Part shown: in pieces, positions 36,687 through 47,965 of the stretch | Numbering within the stretch: the stretch's first letter is position 1 | How the letters are laid out: every line of letters begins with the position of its first letter | Assembly: GCA_030522415.1 (NCBI GenBank) | Contig: CM060125.1 | Coordinates: 1,883,401 to 1,947,400, forward strand | DNA length: 64,000 bases | Direction: 5' to 3' | DNA from: Channallabes apus | Lineage: Eukaryota > Chordata > Actinopteri > Siluriformes > Clariidae | Translations under genes and position numbers: made by a program | Notes under the pieces: model-generated | Databases searched by the model: none | The model's input: the letters and a program-made list of their open reading frames with translations, nothing else | Told to the model about the DNA's origin: nothing

Positions 36687-38423
36687 TTGGCAGCAGGGAG
36701 ACACTGTTTCTCCTCTCCCAATGCCGCCCAAGAGGCCGCTAAGTTATGTTCAGGGAATCAGTCCCAAACGGCGCTGCACTTTCCTAACACAGTCTCCCAA
36801 GCACAATCCCCCCCCTCACACACAAGTGTTTGTGTTCAAGTTATGAACCCCGGTTGGGGCGTGTTAAGAAATTTTCAGGGACTTACAGCAAGTGCCCCCA
36901 ATGTTTACAGTTTGATTACCTCAAAAATTGTGCCTTTTGTAAACAATGTGAACATTTCATTAAAACCAATAAAGAGTTTTCCTGTTTGCAATGTTGCAAA
37001 GCAAAAAAGCCCAGTTCCATTGATGAGGCTGCACTCTGGCAGAACGCCAGGGGGCAGCAGACCCCTTTCAGAGATCAGGGTGAGCCGGCTGGCTTCCCAC
37101 ATCCTCGAGTGGCGCGCATGCGCAGTCTCGACATGGGTGCAAAACACGGTCGCTATGGGATACCGACTACAGTTTCGCACAAGGCCACCGCGCTTCTCTT
37201 CCGTAGTAAACACAGTGGTGTCGGAAGCCGCAGCAACGGTGCTTCGGGAGGAGATAAATTCTCTTCTGAGCAAAGGGCGATTGGAGTGGTTCCTCCTTCG
37301 GAAATTAACTCAGGCTGGTACAGCCGTTATTTTGTCGTTCCGAAGAAAGGGGGAGGGCTGCGTCCTATTTTGGATCTGAGAATATTGAACACGCACGTTC
37401 TTAGAAACAAGTTCAAAATGCTTACACTGAGGCAACTGCTAAATGCAATAGGCCCTGGGGATTGGTTCACGACGATAGATCTCACAGACGCTTACTTTCA
37501 TATAGTTAATGGGAATGATGGCGTCTATGATCGCTGTGATGCCTCTCGGGCTGCTGAACATGCGCGCTTTTCAGCGCTGGGTGCGCTCTCACCGCCTATG
37601 TGCGGCGCGCCACCTCAACAGGAGGTTGATAGTGACACTGTCATGCATGACAGCTCTTCTGCCCTGGAGGGAACCCAGGCTATTACGTCAGGGCTCTCCG
37701 ATAGGCAGGGTGTTGTTTCGCAAAGTGGTGTCAACAGATGCCTCGCTCAGCGGCTGGGGCGTTCTGTGCGATGGCTCCGCGGTCAGGGGGGCGTGGTCAC
37801 AGGAACAGCGCAGGCTTCACATCAACTGTTTAGAGCTGTTAGCAGTGTTTTCAGCCCTGAGGCAATTTCGTCTGACCCTGACAGGCCATCATGTCCTGAT
37901 CAGGACAGACAACACAACAGTGGTGTCATATATAAACAGACAAGGGGGGACTCGCTCACTCCCACTGCTAAAACTATCTCATTCTCTATTGCTATGGTCC
38001 AGTGTTCATCTTCTGTCACTCAGGGCCACTCATATTCCAGGGCGCCTGAATCTGGGGGCGGACCTTCTATCCAGAGGGGGCCCGCTTGTGAGGGAATGGA
38101 GGTTACACCCATGGGTGGTAGCTCAGATCTGGGAGCGCTTCGGCAGGGCAGCAGTGGATCTTTTTGCATCAAAGGAGAACGCTCACTGCCCGCTATTTTT
38201 CTCCGTAACGGACCGCAATGCCCCTCTGGGGATCGATGCGCTGGCACACTCATGGCCCCCAGCTCTATTGTATGCTTTTCCTCCAGTAGAACTGATTCTG
38301 CCTGTCACAGAGAGGGTGCGCCAGCAGGGCCTGTCACTAATCCTGGTGGCCCCTCGTTGGCTGGCGAAGTTGTGGTATGCAGAGATAGTCAGCCTGCTAG
38401 CAGCAGAGCCATGGAAACCATGA
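36687..38423 (+). pseudogene. DIRS reverse transcriptase/RNase H with palm deletion
   Basis: RT sequence is clear at 37310-37505 (YFVVPKKGGGLRPILDLR; then TIDLTDAYFHI, motif A with its catalytic Asp). The text then jumps at about 37508 into RNase H-proximal sequence in another frame (MMASMIAVMPLGLL; VVSTDASLSGWG; INCLELLAVFSAL; IRTDNTTVVSYINRQGG; LNLGADLLSR). The RNase H acidic residues are in place, but the RT segment with the Tyr-x-Asp-Asp box is missing, about 170-180 codons by family layout. The copy cannot encode an active polymerase. Confidence 0.85.
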
Positions 38424-39455
38424 TAGCTAAAGGGCTTCCCCCGAATGTGATTGAGACAATTCAAAGTGCTCGGGCTTCGTCTACGAGAGGTTTATATGCT
38501 TACAAGTGGCGAGCTTTTGAGCAATGGTGTCGAGAACGTAAGGTTCTTCCATTTCAGTGCTCCATGGTGGAAGTTCTGTCTTTTTTGCAGGAACTATTAG
38601 AAAAAGGCCTTTCCTTCTCTACTATTAAAGTGTACTTGGCGGCTATATCAGCCTGTCATGTTGGTTTCGATGGAGTGTCACCAGGTGCTCATCCGCTGGC
38701 GGTACGATTTTTAAAAGGAGTACGACGTTTGCGACCCACTGTGAGGTCCAGTGTTCCGTCTTGGGACCTATTGCTAGTACTTGAGGCCCTCTGTGGGCCT
38801 CCTTTTGAGCCAATTGAGTCTATAAATATGAAAATTCTTTCATATAAGACAGCACTTCTTCTTGCTCTAGTGTCTGCTAAACGAGTGGGTGATCTCCACG
38901 CTTTGCCGTGCATCCATCTTGTATGCAGTTTGCTGCTAATGGTTTAAAGGTTACTCTAAGACCGAACGCAGCCTATGTACCCAAGGTGGTCTCCACTGAT
39001 TATAGCTCTATGATCTTTGACCTTCATAGCCTTTGTCCCCCCCCTCTTTTGCTTCTAAGGAGCAGGGAAAATTGCATAATTTGTGCCCAGTACGTGCTCT
39101 ACGGGTCTACATGGATCGCACGGTGAATGTGCGCTCATGTGATCAACTGTTCGTCTGTTTTGCCAGTCCAGTAAAGGGTAAAGCACTGTCTAAACATCGG
39201 CTTTCCCATTGGATTGTGGAGGCTATTTCATTAGCTTATAGCAGTAAGAGTGTGCCACTGCCTCAGGGTGTGAGAGCACACTCAACGAGAGCTATGGCAA
39301 CATCGTGGGCACTCTTCAAAGGGATGTCCGTGGGTGACATTTGCGCGGCAGCCAGTTGGTCCTCACCGCACACTTTTGTCCGGTTCTACCGACTTGATAT
39401 AACGGCCCCCTCGGTGGCCCATTCGGTCCTCTCTGCGGGGTCCACGATGCAGTAG
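38401..39455 (+). pseudogene. DIRS tyrosine recombinase, two frameshifts
   Basis: The N-terminal core-binding part is open (STRGLYAYKWRAFEQWC; LSFSTIKVYLAAISA). The catalytic part begins with the first Arg (AKRVGDLHAL, about 38878-38904). The frame then shifts near 38905 and again near 39040. The third segment (to 39455) keeps the His-x-x-Arg box (GVRAHSTRAMATSW), the following Trp (AASWSS) and the nucleophile Tyr (FVRFYRLD). All catalytic residues are readable but not in one frame. The protein would integrate the circular DNA intermediate. Confidence 0.85.
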
Positions 39456-39517
39456 AGTAGCTACCAGGGTTCTTATGCCTGACTTTGGTAGATGCTCGGC
39501 GGGGCGTGAATATATGT

Positions 39518-39620
39518 CCCATACAATATGTGTTGTACCGAGTGAATCGACTGAAAGGGAACGAATGGTTATGACTATAACCTCGGTTCCCTGAGGGAGA
39601 GGAACGAGGTACAACACAAT
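39518..39620 (+). repeat. DIRS internal complementary region
   Basis: Bases 39518-39562 are the inverse of 34699-34743, and 39560-39620 are the inverse of 39802-39860. The two halves overlap by AAC. In the accepted DIRS model this region templates completion and circle joining of the two ends. Confidence 0.9.
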
Positions 39621-39662
39621 GCTGCCCCGCCTCACAGTTACGCTCGGCGAAGAGCGGCTGTC

Positions 39663-39812
39663 GAACTGAAGGTCAACCGTGGCGACGAGGGTTTATAGGT
39701 GTAGGCGGGGCTACACCTACGTCACCACAGGTTTGCCTGCCTTACGGCGTGAATAAAGGTGGCTTCAGCCAGGACACGAGAGGGCGTGATATTCCATACA
39801 ATGTGTTGTACC
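39663..39812 (-). repeat. DIRS right inverted terminal repeat
   Basis: Inverse of 34721-34873. The outermost 48 bases (39813-39860) are not shared with the left end and contain two small palindromes (ggttatagtcataacc and ccctcaggga). Confidence 0.9.
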
Positions 39813-42552
39813 TCGTTCCTCTCCCTCAGGGAACCGAGGTTATAGTCATAACCATTCGTTTTTAACTGAAGGAACACCTTTGCATAATAAAGCTGTTGTC
39901 TTTCTTGTGCTTGAAAATCAAAGTGGTCACTTAAATATGGTGTTACGTCCCAGTCTAGGGTCATACAGCAAAAGAATGGTTCAGGGTTCCATTTTAAACT
40001 GTATGGAAATGGTGGTATATGGCAGAAATAATGAACTAATGAAAAAATTAGGTTTGTATGTACAAACACACACACACACACACACCAGGAGGAGGATCAG
40101 ATTCAGGGTGGACTCAGGCCAAAATAATAAACAAAATGGTATTTATATTTAGTAGCTAGATTACCTGCAAAAAAAAAAAAAAAAACACAAACAAACATAC
40201 AGGTACGTTCCCGGACTCCCTAAACCAAAAACAGTGAAATTATCTACAAATATATACAAAGACCAACCAAACGAAAGGGACAAAGCAATAATCAAAGTCA
40301 ATTGGAGGCAAAAAGTCAAAACCGGAATACACAACCAAATATCAAAACGCCAAAATCACAACCTCTTTCATCTTTCCCGCGTCTCTCTCCCCGGTTTATA
40401 TATGGTCGCGCTAGTCAATGACGTCACTCTCAGGGTGGAAGCGAACGTGTGGAAGGTCAGGAAGATGCCGATGTCAGAAAACCTGGAGTGGAGTCTGGAG
40501 CGGCGCGCGACCAGGACATGATACACACACGCGGCGCAACGGAGCATTTATACAAAGCATGATATTTTTTATTATTTTATAATTTTCATTCATTTATTTT
40601 TTACTCAGTAGCGAATATGATTTAAAATGTAGCGAATTACAATACTTCAAACAAAACGTACTTAAGTAAAAGTTAAATTACTGATTTTTAAAACTACTTT
40701 AAAAAGTAGAAATACACAAAAAAGCTACTCAATTACAGTAAAGCGAGTAAATGTAATTCCTTACTTTCCACCTCTGCCCCTTCTTTACGATCACTCTCTT
40801 AAACCCAGTAAGCTAGAGCATTCACAGCAGATAAATACAATGAATCGTGGTTTCGCCTTATTCATCTTTAATTCAGTGGCAGAGCAGAGGGGAGTTTTAT
40901 CGAAGGTAGCCCTCCTGCTTGTGTGTGAGGTACAGTACGACCCCGTCCTGTATTGCTCTCTGTTGTTTGAGCTGTCAGCGGTGCGTGGCGCTATATAATT
41001 AGTCCCACTGACAGATCGGCAGAACGTCTCGCTCCTGCACGCGCACCGTCCCCATCCTCTGCCTGTCCCGCTGCTCAGGAAAAAGACTCATGAGACATTT
41101 ACAAGCTCATTTCAAACATTCACAAGTTCATTATTTATTTCCTCTTTTCGCACGCTCTCCTCGAGTGTGCGTGTGTGCATGTGTGGTGTTTTCAGGCATG
41201 CTCATGTAAGCTTGTGTTTGATGTTGTTTGCGTCTCACTTTCGTGAGTATGCCGCATCACTGGCTTGAATCAAGAGATTCTGGTATCTGTGGTGGAATAC
41301 CTTCTGCAGCTGTGTGTGAGACATGATGAAGAACGTGTGTGCAAAGGAGACCGACTGGCCAGCAGAGAGAGAAGAGATGAGATGATGCACGTGCACACAC
41401 ACACACAGTACACACACTCTGATTTGGTCCTCATGGGGACCAAAATTCCTATCCTAGTGGGAACATTTGCTCCTCACCAAATATGAAAAAAGGCATAAAC
41501 TTCTAATACGCCTAAACTTCTTCTAATATGCATAAACGCCTATTCTAGAAAGCCTCTAATAACAGCAGAGGTTATTATAACACCAAAGGGACTAAATCTT
41601 GTGTATGGGCAGATGTTCATATCATGTATATTTTATTCTGTAATATACGGGTAAACATTACATGAATGTTCTTAATAACGCGCATGAACACGCTTGCCTT
41701 AGATGCTCTTTGTCTTTTCCATTTCTTACAACAACAAACACTGGTGTAGATTATTGTAAAAGCATTTAATCCGATTTTAGATGCTCTGGCTATCTTGTTA
41801 ATATTACGGCACCATTAAAAATGTGCTCCAGATGGTGGATGAGGCGAGAGTGTTGTGGATGCTGTAATTCGTACGTAACATTCAGTTTCATCCAACAGCC
41901 GCCGATGGGCACGCTCAGTCTTACACTCCTCCTGATTGTCAGTCACAGTTAAAGCTCCCATGAGCATTATTTGAGGGTGAGTGTGAGAGAGAAAGTGTGT
42001 GTGCGAGGGAGATGTATTCTGACCTTCAGCAGCTTGTCCGCTCCTCACCGCTTTCCTTCCCTCCCTCTCCGTGACACGCTGAGGCTAGAGGGCTCTACTG
42101 TGTATTGATTAGGACAAAATGTTCTCCAAGTCCACAGGCCCGAATCGAATACATTAAAATAAATTGTCATTTTGTGTGCCCTTATGCTTTAAGCATCGAT
42201 CATCTGCATTTTGATAGGATTTATTTAACGCCTTTAAAATCCCCCGACATTAGCCATATCGGTCTGAAGAGACGAGGAACTGACAGGAATTTAGGGAGGG
42301 TTGCTCCTGACTCTATCCATAACTGTAGCCAGGCCTCGACTCACACACACATGAAAGCACATTGAGACACATCCTCATGTTTTGTATTTTGTGCATCGGA
42401 CTTGCCCTTTGGAATATGGTGTAAAGGAATGCGTGCAGTCTGCTACATTAGACCTCGGGTTCTGCGTACTTCATTGAGCACAATGCAACGTTTATATCGA
42501 AATGTATCCACACAGTGGAAAAACAGAACCTGGGCGCCTCCTTCTGCTGAAT

Positions 42553-42597
<45 letters not shown>
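42553..42597. repeat. (CA)n microsatellite
   Basis: About 45 bases of CA alternation in intron 5. Confidence 0.95.
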
Positions 42598-42598
<1 letters not shown>

Positions 42599-43710
42599 TA
42601 CACACCACTGGCTGGCAGATACAGTAGGATAGGATATTCTGAAATGGGATGACTGGACTATTACAGCCGAACCTTCTTCTAGACGCTTGCATAGTGCACA
42701 TGCATGGCCCATAATGCTCCACGGCAGCGCTCTAATCCAGCCAGGACGCTCACTGCATGCCAATGGTGTTTAACAGGCTTCTCGCGATAACCTTTGACCT
42801 TATTCACTGTGGTGCAATGAAATGTTCTGTAACTTTTCCTTCTTCCCTACACCCCCTATCTAGCCCACACTCCCCCCCCTCCCACTCCCCAACCTCTTTC
42901 TCCCATCACCCTTTTTACTCATCCGTACTTCCTCTCTCGGCTAACGTAGTGTTCCGCATCAGGTTTCGTTGTTGCACAAAACTTCTCACATTCTTGACTC
43001 ACTGGAACGTGTGGAGTTGGCGAGAGATGCTAGTATCTACAACCACATGATCCCCTTGTCATGAAGCTCTCAAAAGTCCAGAGAGGTCTTGTTTTAATGA
43101 CTTTCAAAAAAATAGCTTGCGTTTACTGACACTGATGGATTCTTTAGTTCTTGACCAAAACCGTTATTTCAGTTTATACCTCGGCGCTGTTCCTATACAG
43201 TAACAGCAGCTCTGACAGTAATGCAGATGCAAATCATACAGTAGGTTTCGATCAATGCTCTTGTTGTAATACATTATCTGTTCTATAGTGAGAGTGCACA
43301 CAGAGCTGGTGGAAATCAAATAATGAACAATATGATTTAAATATAGTAACAGTAATGTATTACTAGTGGTACAGTAAGGTTAATAATACAAAGGACTAAC
43401 AGGGTAAAAATAATGCAAAATCATAATAATGAAACGTGAAAATTTGTGACCAAAACAATAGTCTCACTGTTTTAAACTAAAGCAGCAAACAAAGTCACCA
43501 TTAAAGGCAAATATAATTGAAACTAAACAACGAGAGAAAATTGTGTTAAATCTTTTATCATGTCATTTTCTACTCTGTACTTTAGGCAACAGTTGTGTGA
43601 ACCACATCAGTGTTTGAAAAGTAATCAAGATACTCGCATATCTTTTCAGAAACGTTGCATAGTGACCTAATAGAGCACAATAATAATAAGATACAATACT
43701 GTATTATAGG

Positions 43711-43909
43711 GCCAGAGGAAGCTCAGTGGTTAAGGCATTGGACTACGGTTCGGAAGATCCCAGGTTCAAACCCCACAACCACCAAGTTGCCACTGTTGGG
43801 CCCTTGAGCAAGGCCCTTAACCCTCAACTGCTCAGATGTGTAATGAGATAAAAAAAAAATGTAAGTCGCTCTGGTTAAGAGCGTCTGCCAAATGCCTAAA
43901 TGTAAATGT
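43711..43909 (+). mobile_element. tRNA-derived SINE (family S3)
   Basis: The head gccagaggaagctcagtggt has an A-box-like tcagtggttaaggc, and the B box lies in caggttcaaacccc. The body carries gggcccttgagcaaggccct and the tail ctctggttaagagcgtctgc then ccaaatgcctaaatgtaaat. This is a common fish SINE type. A tail fragment of the same family lies at 57722-57840. Confidence 0.85.
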
Positions 43910-43971
43910 ATTATTAAGTTTTTGGTGTTTAGGTCGTTAGGTATTTAGTATTTTGTTGTTGTTGGTCTTTC

Positions 43972-44040
43972 GGCTGCTCCCGGCAAGGGGTCGCCACAGC
44001 GGAATATCCAGTCCGCACAACAACTTGGCACAGGTTTTAC
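43972..44040 (+). repeat. Dispersed 'ggggtcgccacagcgg' repeat fragment
   Basis: Related to 7379-7545 (see there); only the core and a short downstream part are recognisable. Confidence 0.4.
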
Positions 44041-44435
44041 AGTTCATTCTAGAGCACATGTGAATCAAAACCCAAATAGTAATACATGGCCTCTCTGGAC
44101 TTCTGGACTTTTCCCACCTCCCATGTTTTATGTTTTAGACACTGTCTACAGCCCTGGACAGCAGTTTCAAGGATTTGCTGAATAAAAGCAGACAGTAGCT
44201 TATTTAATTTTTCCATTATTTATCCTGAAACCAGGACTGCTGTATTCATGGCTGTAGAACACAGTACTTTTAATAAATAACATTCATTCCATTAGATAGT
44301 CTGGACAGAATTTCATATGATAAATGTTAATAATACCTGAATATAGTTGGCATTGACATTCTCCTTTTCTTTGTCTGCCCATGCCTCCTTCGTTCCTCCC
44401 TCCCTCCTTCCCCTCCTCCCTCCTTCTTTCATTAG

Positions 44436-45190
44436 ATCCTCCTTCCACCACCACTATGCCTCCCACCACCCCTGTGCTTACTCCTAATGCCGACATCTCT
44501 GTCACAGCATCTGGCAATAAGCAGCGGGCCCTCTTCACCTCCCCGACCCTGGCGCCACTGCACGAAGGCAACCTGGGCACCATTGTGGGCGGGGCGGTAG
44601 GCGGAGCTCTTTTCCTGTTGCTGCTTTTGGTTCTTGGTGGAGTTTACTATCAGCGGCGGCGACGCACCTTCCGTGGAGACTACTACACCAAGCAGTACCT
44701 GGGGCCTTCAGACATGCAGAAAGCACCGCCGGCACCGCCACATGAGCTTCACATCTACAACGAGGGTGACCGGGCCAGTCCTGACACCAAGCTCAAATCC
44801 TGCCACGACGTCAACGGCACCGTCGTCTCCGACAAAGACCGGGAGGAGTGGGGCGGCTTTGAGCGGGACAGGTCCCCGAACGGTCGCAGTAGAGTTTTAC
44901 GCGAGGCCAACGCTCAGCAAAACCTCCCGAACCATCACAACCACAATCAGCAGCAGAGCAACCAACCGAACCACCACCCAACCCCCCAACCCAACCATCA
45001 ACCCAACCACCAGAGCTTTCTCAGCACCTCGCACAAGCACAGGAGCTCACTCCAGCCTGAATCCCGCAGATACCCTGGCCCGCAGGTGCTGGGGAACGGC
45101 TCCCCCTTCCCGCCGGAGGACTGTTATGACAGTGACTATGTGTCACACACAGATGGCTCCATGATCTCCCGCCGGGAGTGGTACGTCTAA
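44436..45190 (+). CDS. nectin3: nectin3 terminal exon: stalk, transmembrane helix, afadin-binding tail
   Basis: This 755-base exon joins exon 5 in phase 1 (split Asp codon) and ends in TAA at 45188-45190. It encodes a Pro/Thr/Ser stalk ([10 protein letters not shown]) of about 48 residues, a membrane helix (about 44579-44650, [20 protein letters not shown]) and a basic stop-transfer QRRRR. The cytoplasmic tail starts [12 protein letters not shown], has SDMQK, and ends [31 protein letters not shown] and ISRREWYV together match nectin-3 better than nectin-1, -2 or -4. The last four residues are the E/A-x-Y-V ligand of the afadin PDZ domain, which links nectins to actin at adherens junctions. 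The mid-tail is unusually rich in Asn, His, Gln and Pro (QPNHQPNHQ). The 176-codon overlapping frame is a shadow. Confidence 0.93.
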
Positions 45191-46172
45191 GCGGCGGCGC
45201 TGCAGAAAGAGACTGCTCGCACCCTTCCGCAGAAGACATCAGACTCGTAAAAAGAACATGATGGTAGAAATAGCATATGTACTGAAGAAAAAAGAGAAAT
45301 AGAAAAGCACCTCTTGCACCTTTTTTCACGCTTCTACTGTTTTGGTGTGACCGGTCATTATTTTTTGGGTTGGTGTAAAGGATATTTGGGTAGCAAAAAG
45401 CGATAAATACACTCTGAGTTACCAGTTTATTAGAAAGACCTAATAAATACATTTTCTCTGCACTTATTGGGCATTTTATCGGGTCCACCTGCTGTAGGGT
45501 CAAACAGAGGGTTTCTATTAGTACATAAAGCTTTTCAGAAGGCTAGAATCCAAAGAAGCCTTTATTTTAACAGATCTAGATACTGACGGTAGTCGGTCTA
45601 TAGCTGTAGACAGAATTCTGTCAGTGAACAAACAATCATGTTCTATTTGGTTTGTGGATTTTGTTGACTAAAGCAAGCTTGCTCGGGCTTTATCCGATCC
45701 GTGGTGGTCTTAGTATGGGCATTGTTCGTTGATCGATAAGGGGTGAGCAGCTTTAGTCAGGTGATTTACACCAGTAAAATGACCTGTTTGGAAGGTGAAC
45801 CTCATAAACTGGCCAATTCTTGTAAATACGGATAACCTGTAAACAGGCAATGTATATATAGATATACTGTATACACACTCAGTGGTCACTGATTTAACTT
45901 AAGATTTCTGTGGTAATGCCTAAAAATATCCTTTTTTTCCCCCCTTCAAGGACAGGTGAGTGTTTCAAACAGCACTAACGTGATGAAGTAGGGAGCTTTC
46001 GGTAATATCATAGTTATAATAGACACAGAAATTAGCTCTTGTCAACATTCTGCCATCTGGCGTGGCTGCCATGGCAACGCTTAAACGTCCCTCTCCTCGG
46101 GCATTAAATGGAGTGAGCTGTAGGAACAGTGTTAGACGGGGAGGTCTTGGCTCAATCTCGCACAGAGAGAGA

Positions 46173-46217
<45 letters not shown>

Positions 46218-46975
46218 GTATACACAGAGAGCAAAGGAGCTGCAGTGTATTTATGTACCAAAATCTTGAGTGTTCCAATGTACATGATTTTTGATCGCAA
46301 CGCTGCCCAGTAGTGTTTATCGTCCATGTTTATCAGCGTGACCCTCAGTTAAGATTATATACAGTAAGTTCCTACAAATGCTGTTCCTTTTAGTGCCTTG
46401 TTTTGTGTTTGGACATGATCTCATCAGTTAAGGTTGTTGTTTCTGGAACAACAGTCATACGAATCGCTGGCCGCTGATGTCATGAGTCATGTCTTGGTTC
46501 TTCTCTTCCTCCGGTCCTGAGTCTCCACCTTCACAGGAAAGCTCCACGTTTTCCATTCATAAATTCGCTTACATATTTTCATGTTTATCTGAAGGTGACC
46601 ATTTCGACCAACGATAGTTTTGAGCTAGCTAACATTAGCTGCACTGTTTAAAAAGTCCTATAGTTCTATGCCCTTTTTTATTACTGTATGAATCGATAAA
46701 TATATAAATACCACCACAGATTTAGACATGTGTAAAGAATGGCTGAAGCTATATGTGGTCAGTGTTTCGATATATTTTTTTTTTTACCTAATCAGCGTTT
46801 TTCCTTCTCTATATGGAAGCCGAAGATTACATCTAAAGGGGGCTCTTTAAGATGGCGGCTCAGGAGGGGAGGAGTAGAAAGTGTGCGTGCGTGTGTGTGT
46901 GTTCACTGATAACACCACATGACTCTGATTGGCTTAAAAGAATGTTGATTCAGGAACATGTCCTACTTGAGTGCA

Positions 46976-47007
<32 letters not shown>

Positions 47008-47965
47008 AAATACACTTAATTGGTGTTAAACCTTTACAGTATGTTTAATGGGTCAGTTCTCCGTCTGGGAATGTGACAGCATACAGTACAAACGTTTCAG
47101 AGATTCCGAACATTGTAGTGCCACATTAGTCCTTATTTAGGCAAATATGAGTTTTGCTGACTGAGTAATAATGATCAGTCATATGTATCATGACTGTCCA
47201 GGTCAGGGAGATGAGAGCAGTGCCTTATTGTGAAAATGTAGTTGATTACAGTGGCATTCTAAAGGCTTGTCGTTCTAAAGATCTGTCTGTGAATGTACGA
47301 CTTTCTGCTTTGTGAGTGTTGAATAGGGTGACCAGTGCAGGTGTGTTAATGAGCCTCCTGTATGGTCCTGGTCCAGTTCTTCCATTTGCCTTTGCCACTT
47401 TAGAAGACCGTTGTCTATTTGTGCCATTACTTGTATTTTCTTTTTTTTTTTTCTTTTTCTGAATGGTCAGACAATAGCATATTTTGCTCACAGACGTATG
47501 ACATTTGTGACACTTGAGTTGCAATGCAAAAAAAAAAAAAAAAAAAAAACACAGAAAAACTGGGAACTTTGTTGAAAGGTGGTATTGAATAATTAGTATG
47601 TTTATAGCGGAAAGGGGAGAGAGAGGTTAGGCAAATTAAATGAATAAAGACATAAATAAAGTTTGTTCTGTATATATGTTTTCTCCTGTATAAAGACTGA
47701 GATGTGATGATGGAGCACCCCAGAACATGCCTACCACTTCACTTTACGTTTACGATGAAATATGTTCAGGATTACTCAACCACTTCGCTCTTCTCCACCG
47801 ATTTCTTTTTTTTTCCTTTCTTTTTCTACAGAGATATTGTTGAACAGAACAGTCATAATGAAGTATGGAAGAGCTGTATGAAACTTTTGTAAAAATTAAT
47901 GTTTGGGATAGTTTTGTTTTGAAATAAAGCACCTTTTTCTTTGCTTTCTTGACATTTTGTTACTT
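45191..47965 (+). other. nectin3: Probable 3'UTR of the proximal nectin3 isoform
   Basis: No splice donor or further coding sequence follows the stop. Candidate AATAAA signals are at 45442-45447 and 47923-47928, with others around 47645-47660. The region also has (CA)n at 46174-46213, (TG)n near 46981-47007, a YY1-type aagatggcgg at 46849-46858, and a Pumilio-like tgtatata near 47669. The extent of the UTR is inferred. Confidence 0.55.

Larger units (their letters stand above)
34699..39860 (+). mobile_element. DIRS1-like tyrosine-recombinase retrotransposon, defective
   Basis: The body runs gag-like, RT/RNase H and tyrosine recombinase, and the ends have the DIRS plan. Inverted terminal repeats (34721-34873 against 39663-39812) are nearly identical. 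An internal complementary region at 39518-39620 is the reverse complement of the extreme left end (34699-34743) joined to the reverse complement of the extreme right end (39802-39860). Both outer ends begin or finish with GTT, and the two halves of the internal region overlap by the AAC that is its complement. There is no host duplication, as expected for recombinase-mediated insertion. All three coding regions are broken. Confidence 0.93.
34457..40776. mobile_element. hAT-type element (family C-like ends) split by a DIRS retrotransposon
   Basis: The left end cagaggtggaaagagtaata and the right end, read inward, cagaggtggaaagtaaggaa are inverted repeats. The octamer CCCCTTCT flanks both sides exactly (34449-34456 and 40777-40784). 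Removing the inserted DIRS element (34699-39860) leaves about 1.16 kb with symmetrical 'actcaagtac', 'aaaagtagc' and 'gttacttaa' words next to both ends. The piece 39861-40560 has no recognised gene. Its 'tttatatatggtcgcgctag' may be promoter-like. Confidence 0.88.
32790..44435 (+). other. nectin3: Intron 5 of nectin3 (proximal-terminus isoform)
   Basis: The donor is gtgagacg and the acceptor tract is a long C/T-rich run ending 'tctttcattag'. The intron holds a (CA)n run (32939-32998), the CCAAT-like tandem array (33770-34055), the large nested hAT/DIRS insertion (34457-40776), a (CA)n run (42553-42597) and a SINE (43711-43909). The stretches 32999-33769, 40785-42552 and 42598-43710 contain nothing recognisable apart from short simple repeats. 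Confidence 0.9.

Noticed and set aside
36905..37273. A 122-codon minus-strand frame within the DIRS element
   Set aside because: It is a shadow of the RT-side coding sequence and has no recombinase, gag or polymerase motif.
44634..45164. A 176-codon frame overlapping the terminal nectin3 exon
   Set aside because: It is the +1 shadow of the real frame. Its Thr/Ser/Pro content follows from the out-of-frame reading of CAACC and GCC-rich DNA, and it has no domain.
18275..45190. Assignment of the host gene to nectin-1, nectin-2 or nectin-4
   Set aside because: Nectin-1 also ends in EWYV, but the [10 protein letters not shown] start, SDMQK and ISRREWYV end together fit nectin-3 better. Nectin-2 and nectin-4 tails do not match. 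A phylogeny would settle it.
45021..45503. A 160-codon minus-strand frame
   Set aside because: It is antisense to the nectin3 tail and 3'UTR, with no recognisable domain and no supporting splice or promoter signal.
46848..46860. A YY1-type aagatggcggc motif as a promoter
   Set aside because: It is a single motif without a CpG-rich context or a following open frame, so it was noted only in the 3'UTR entry.
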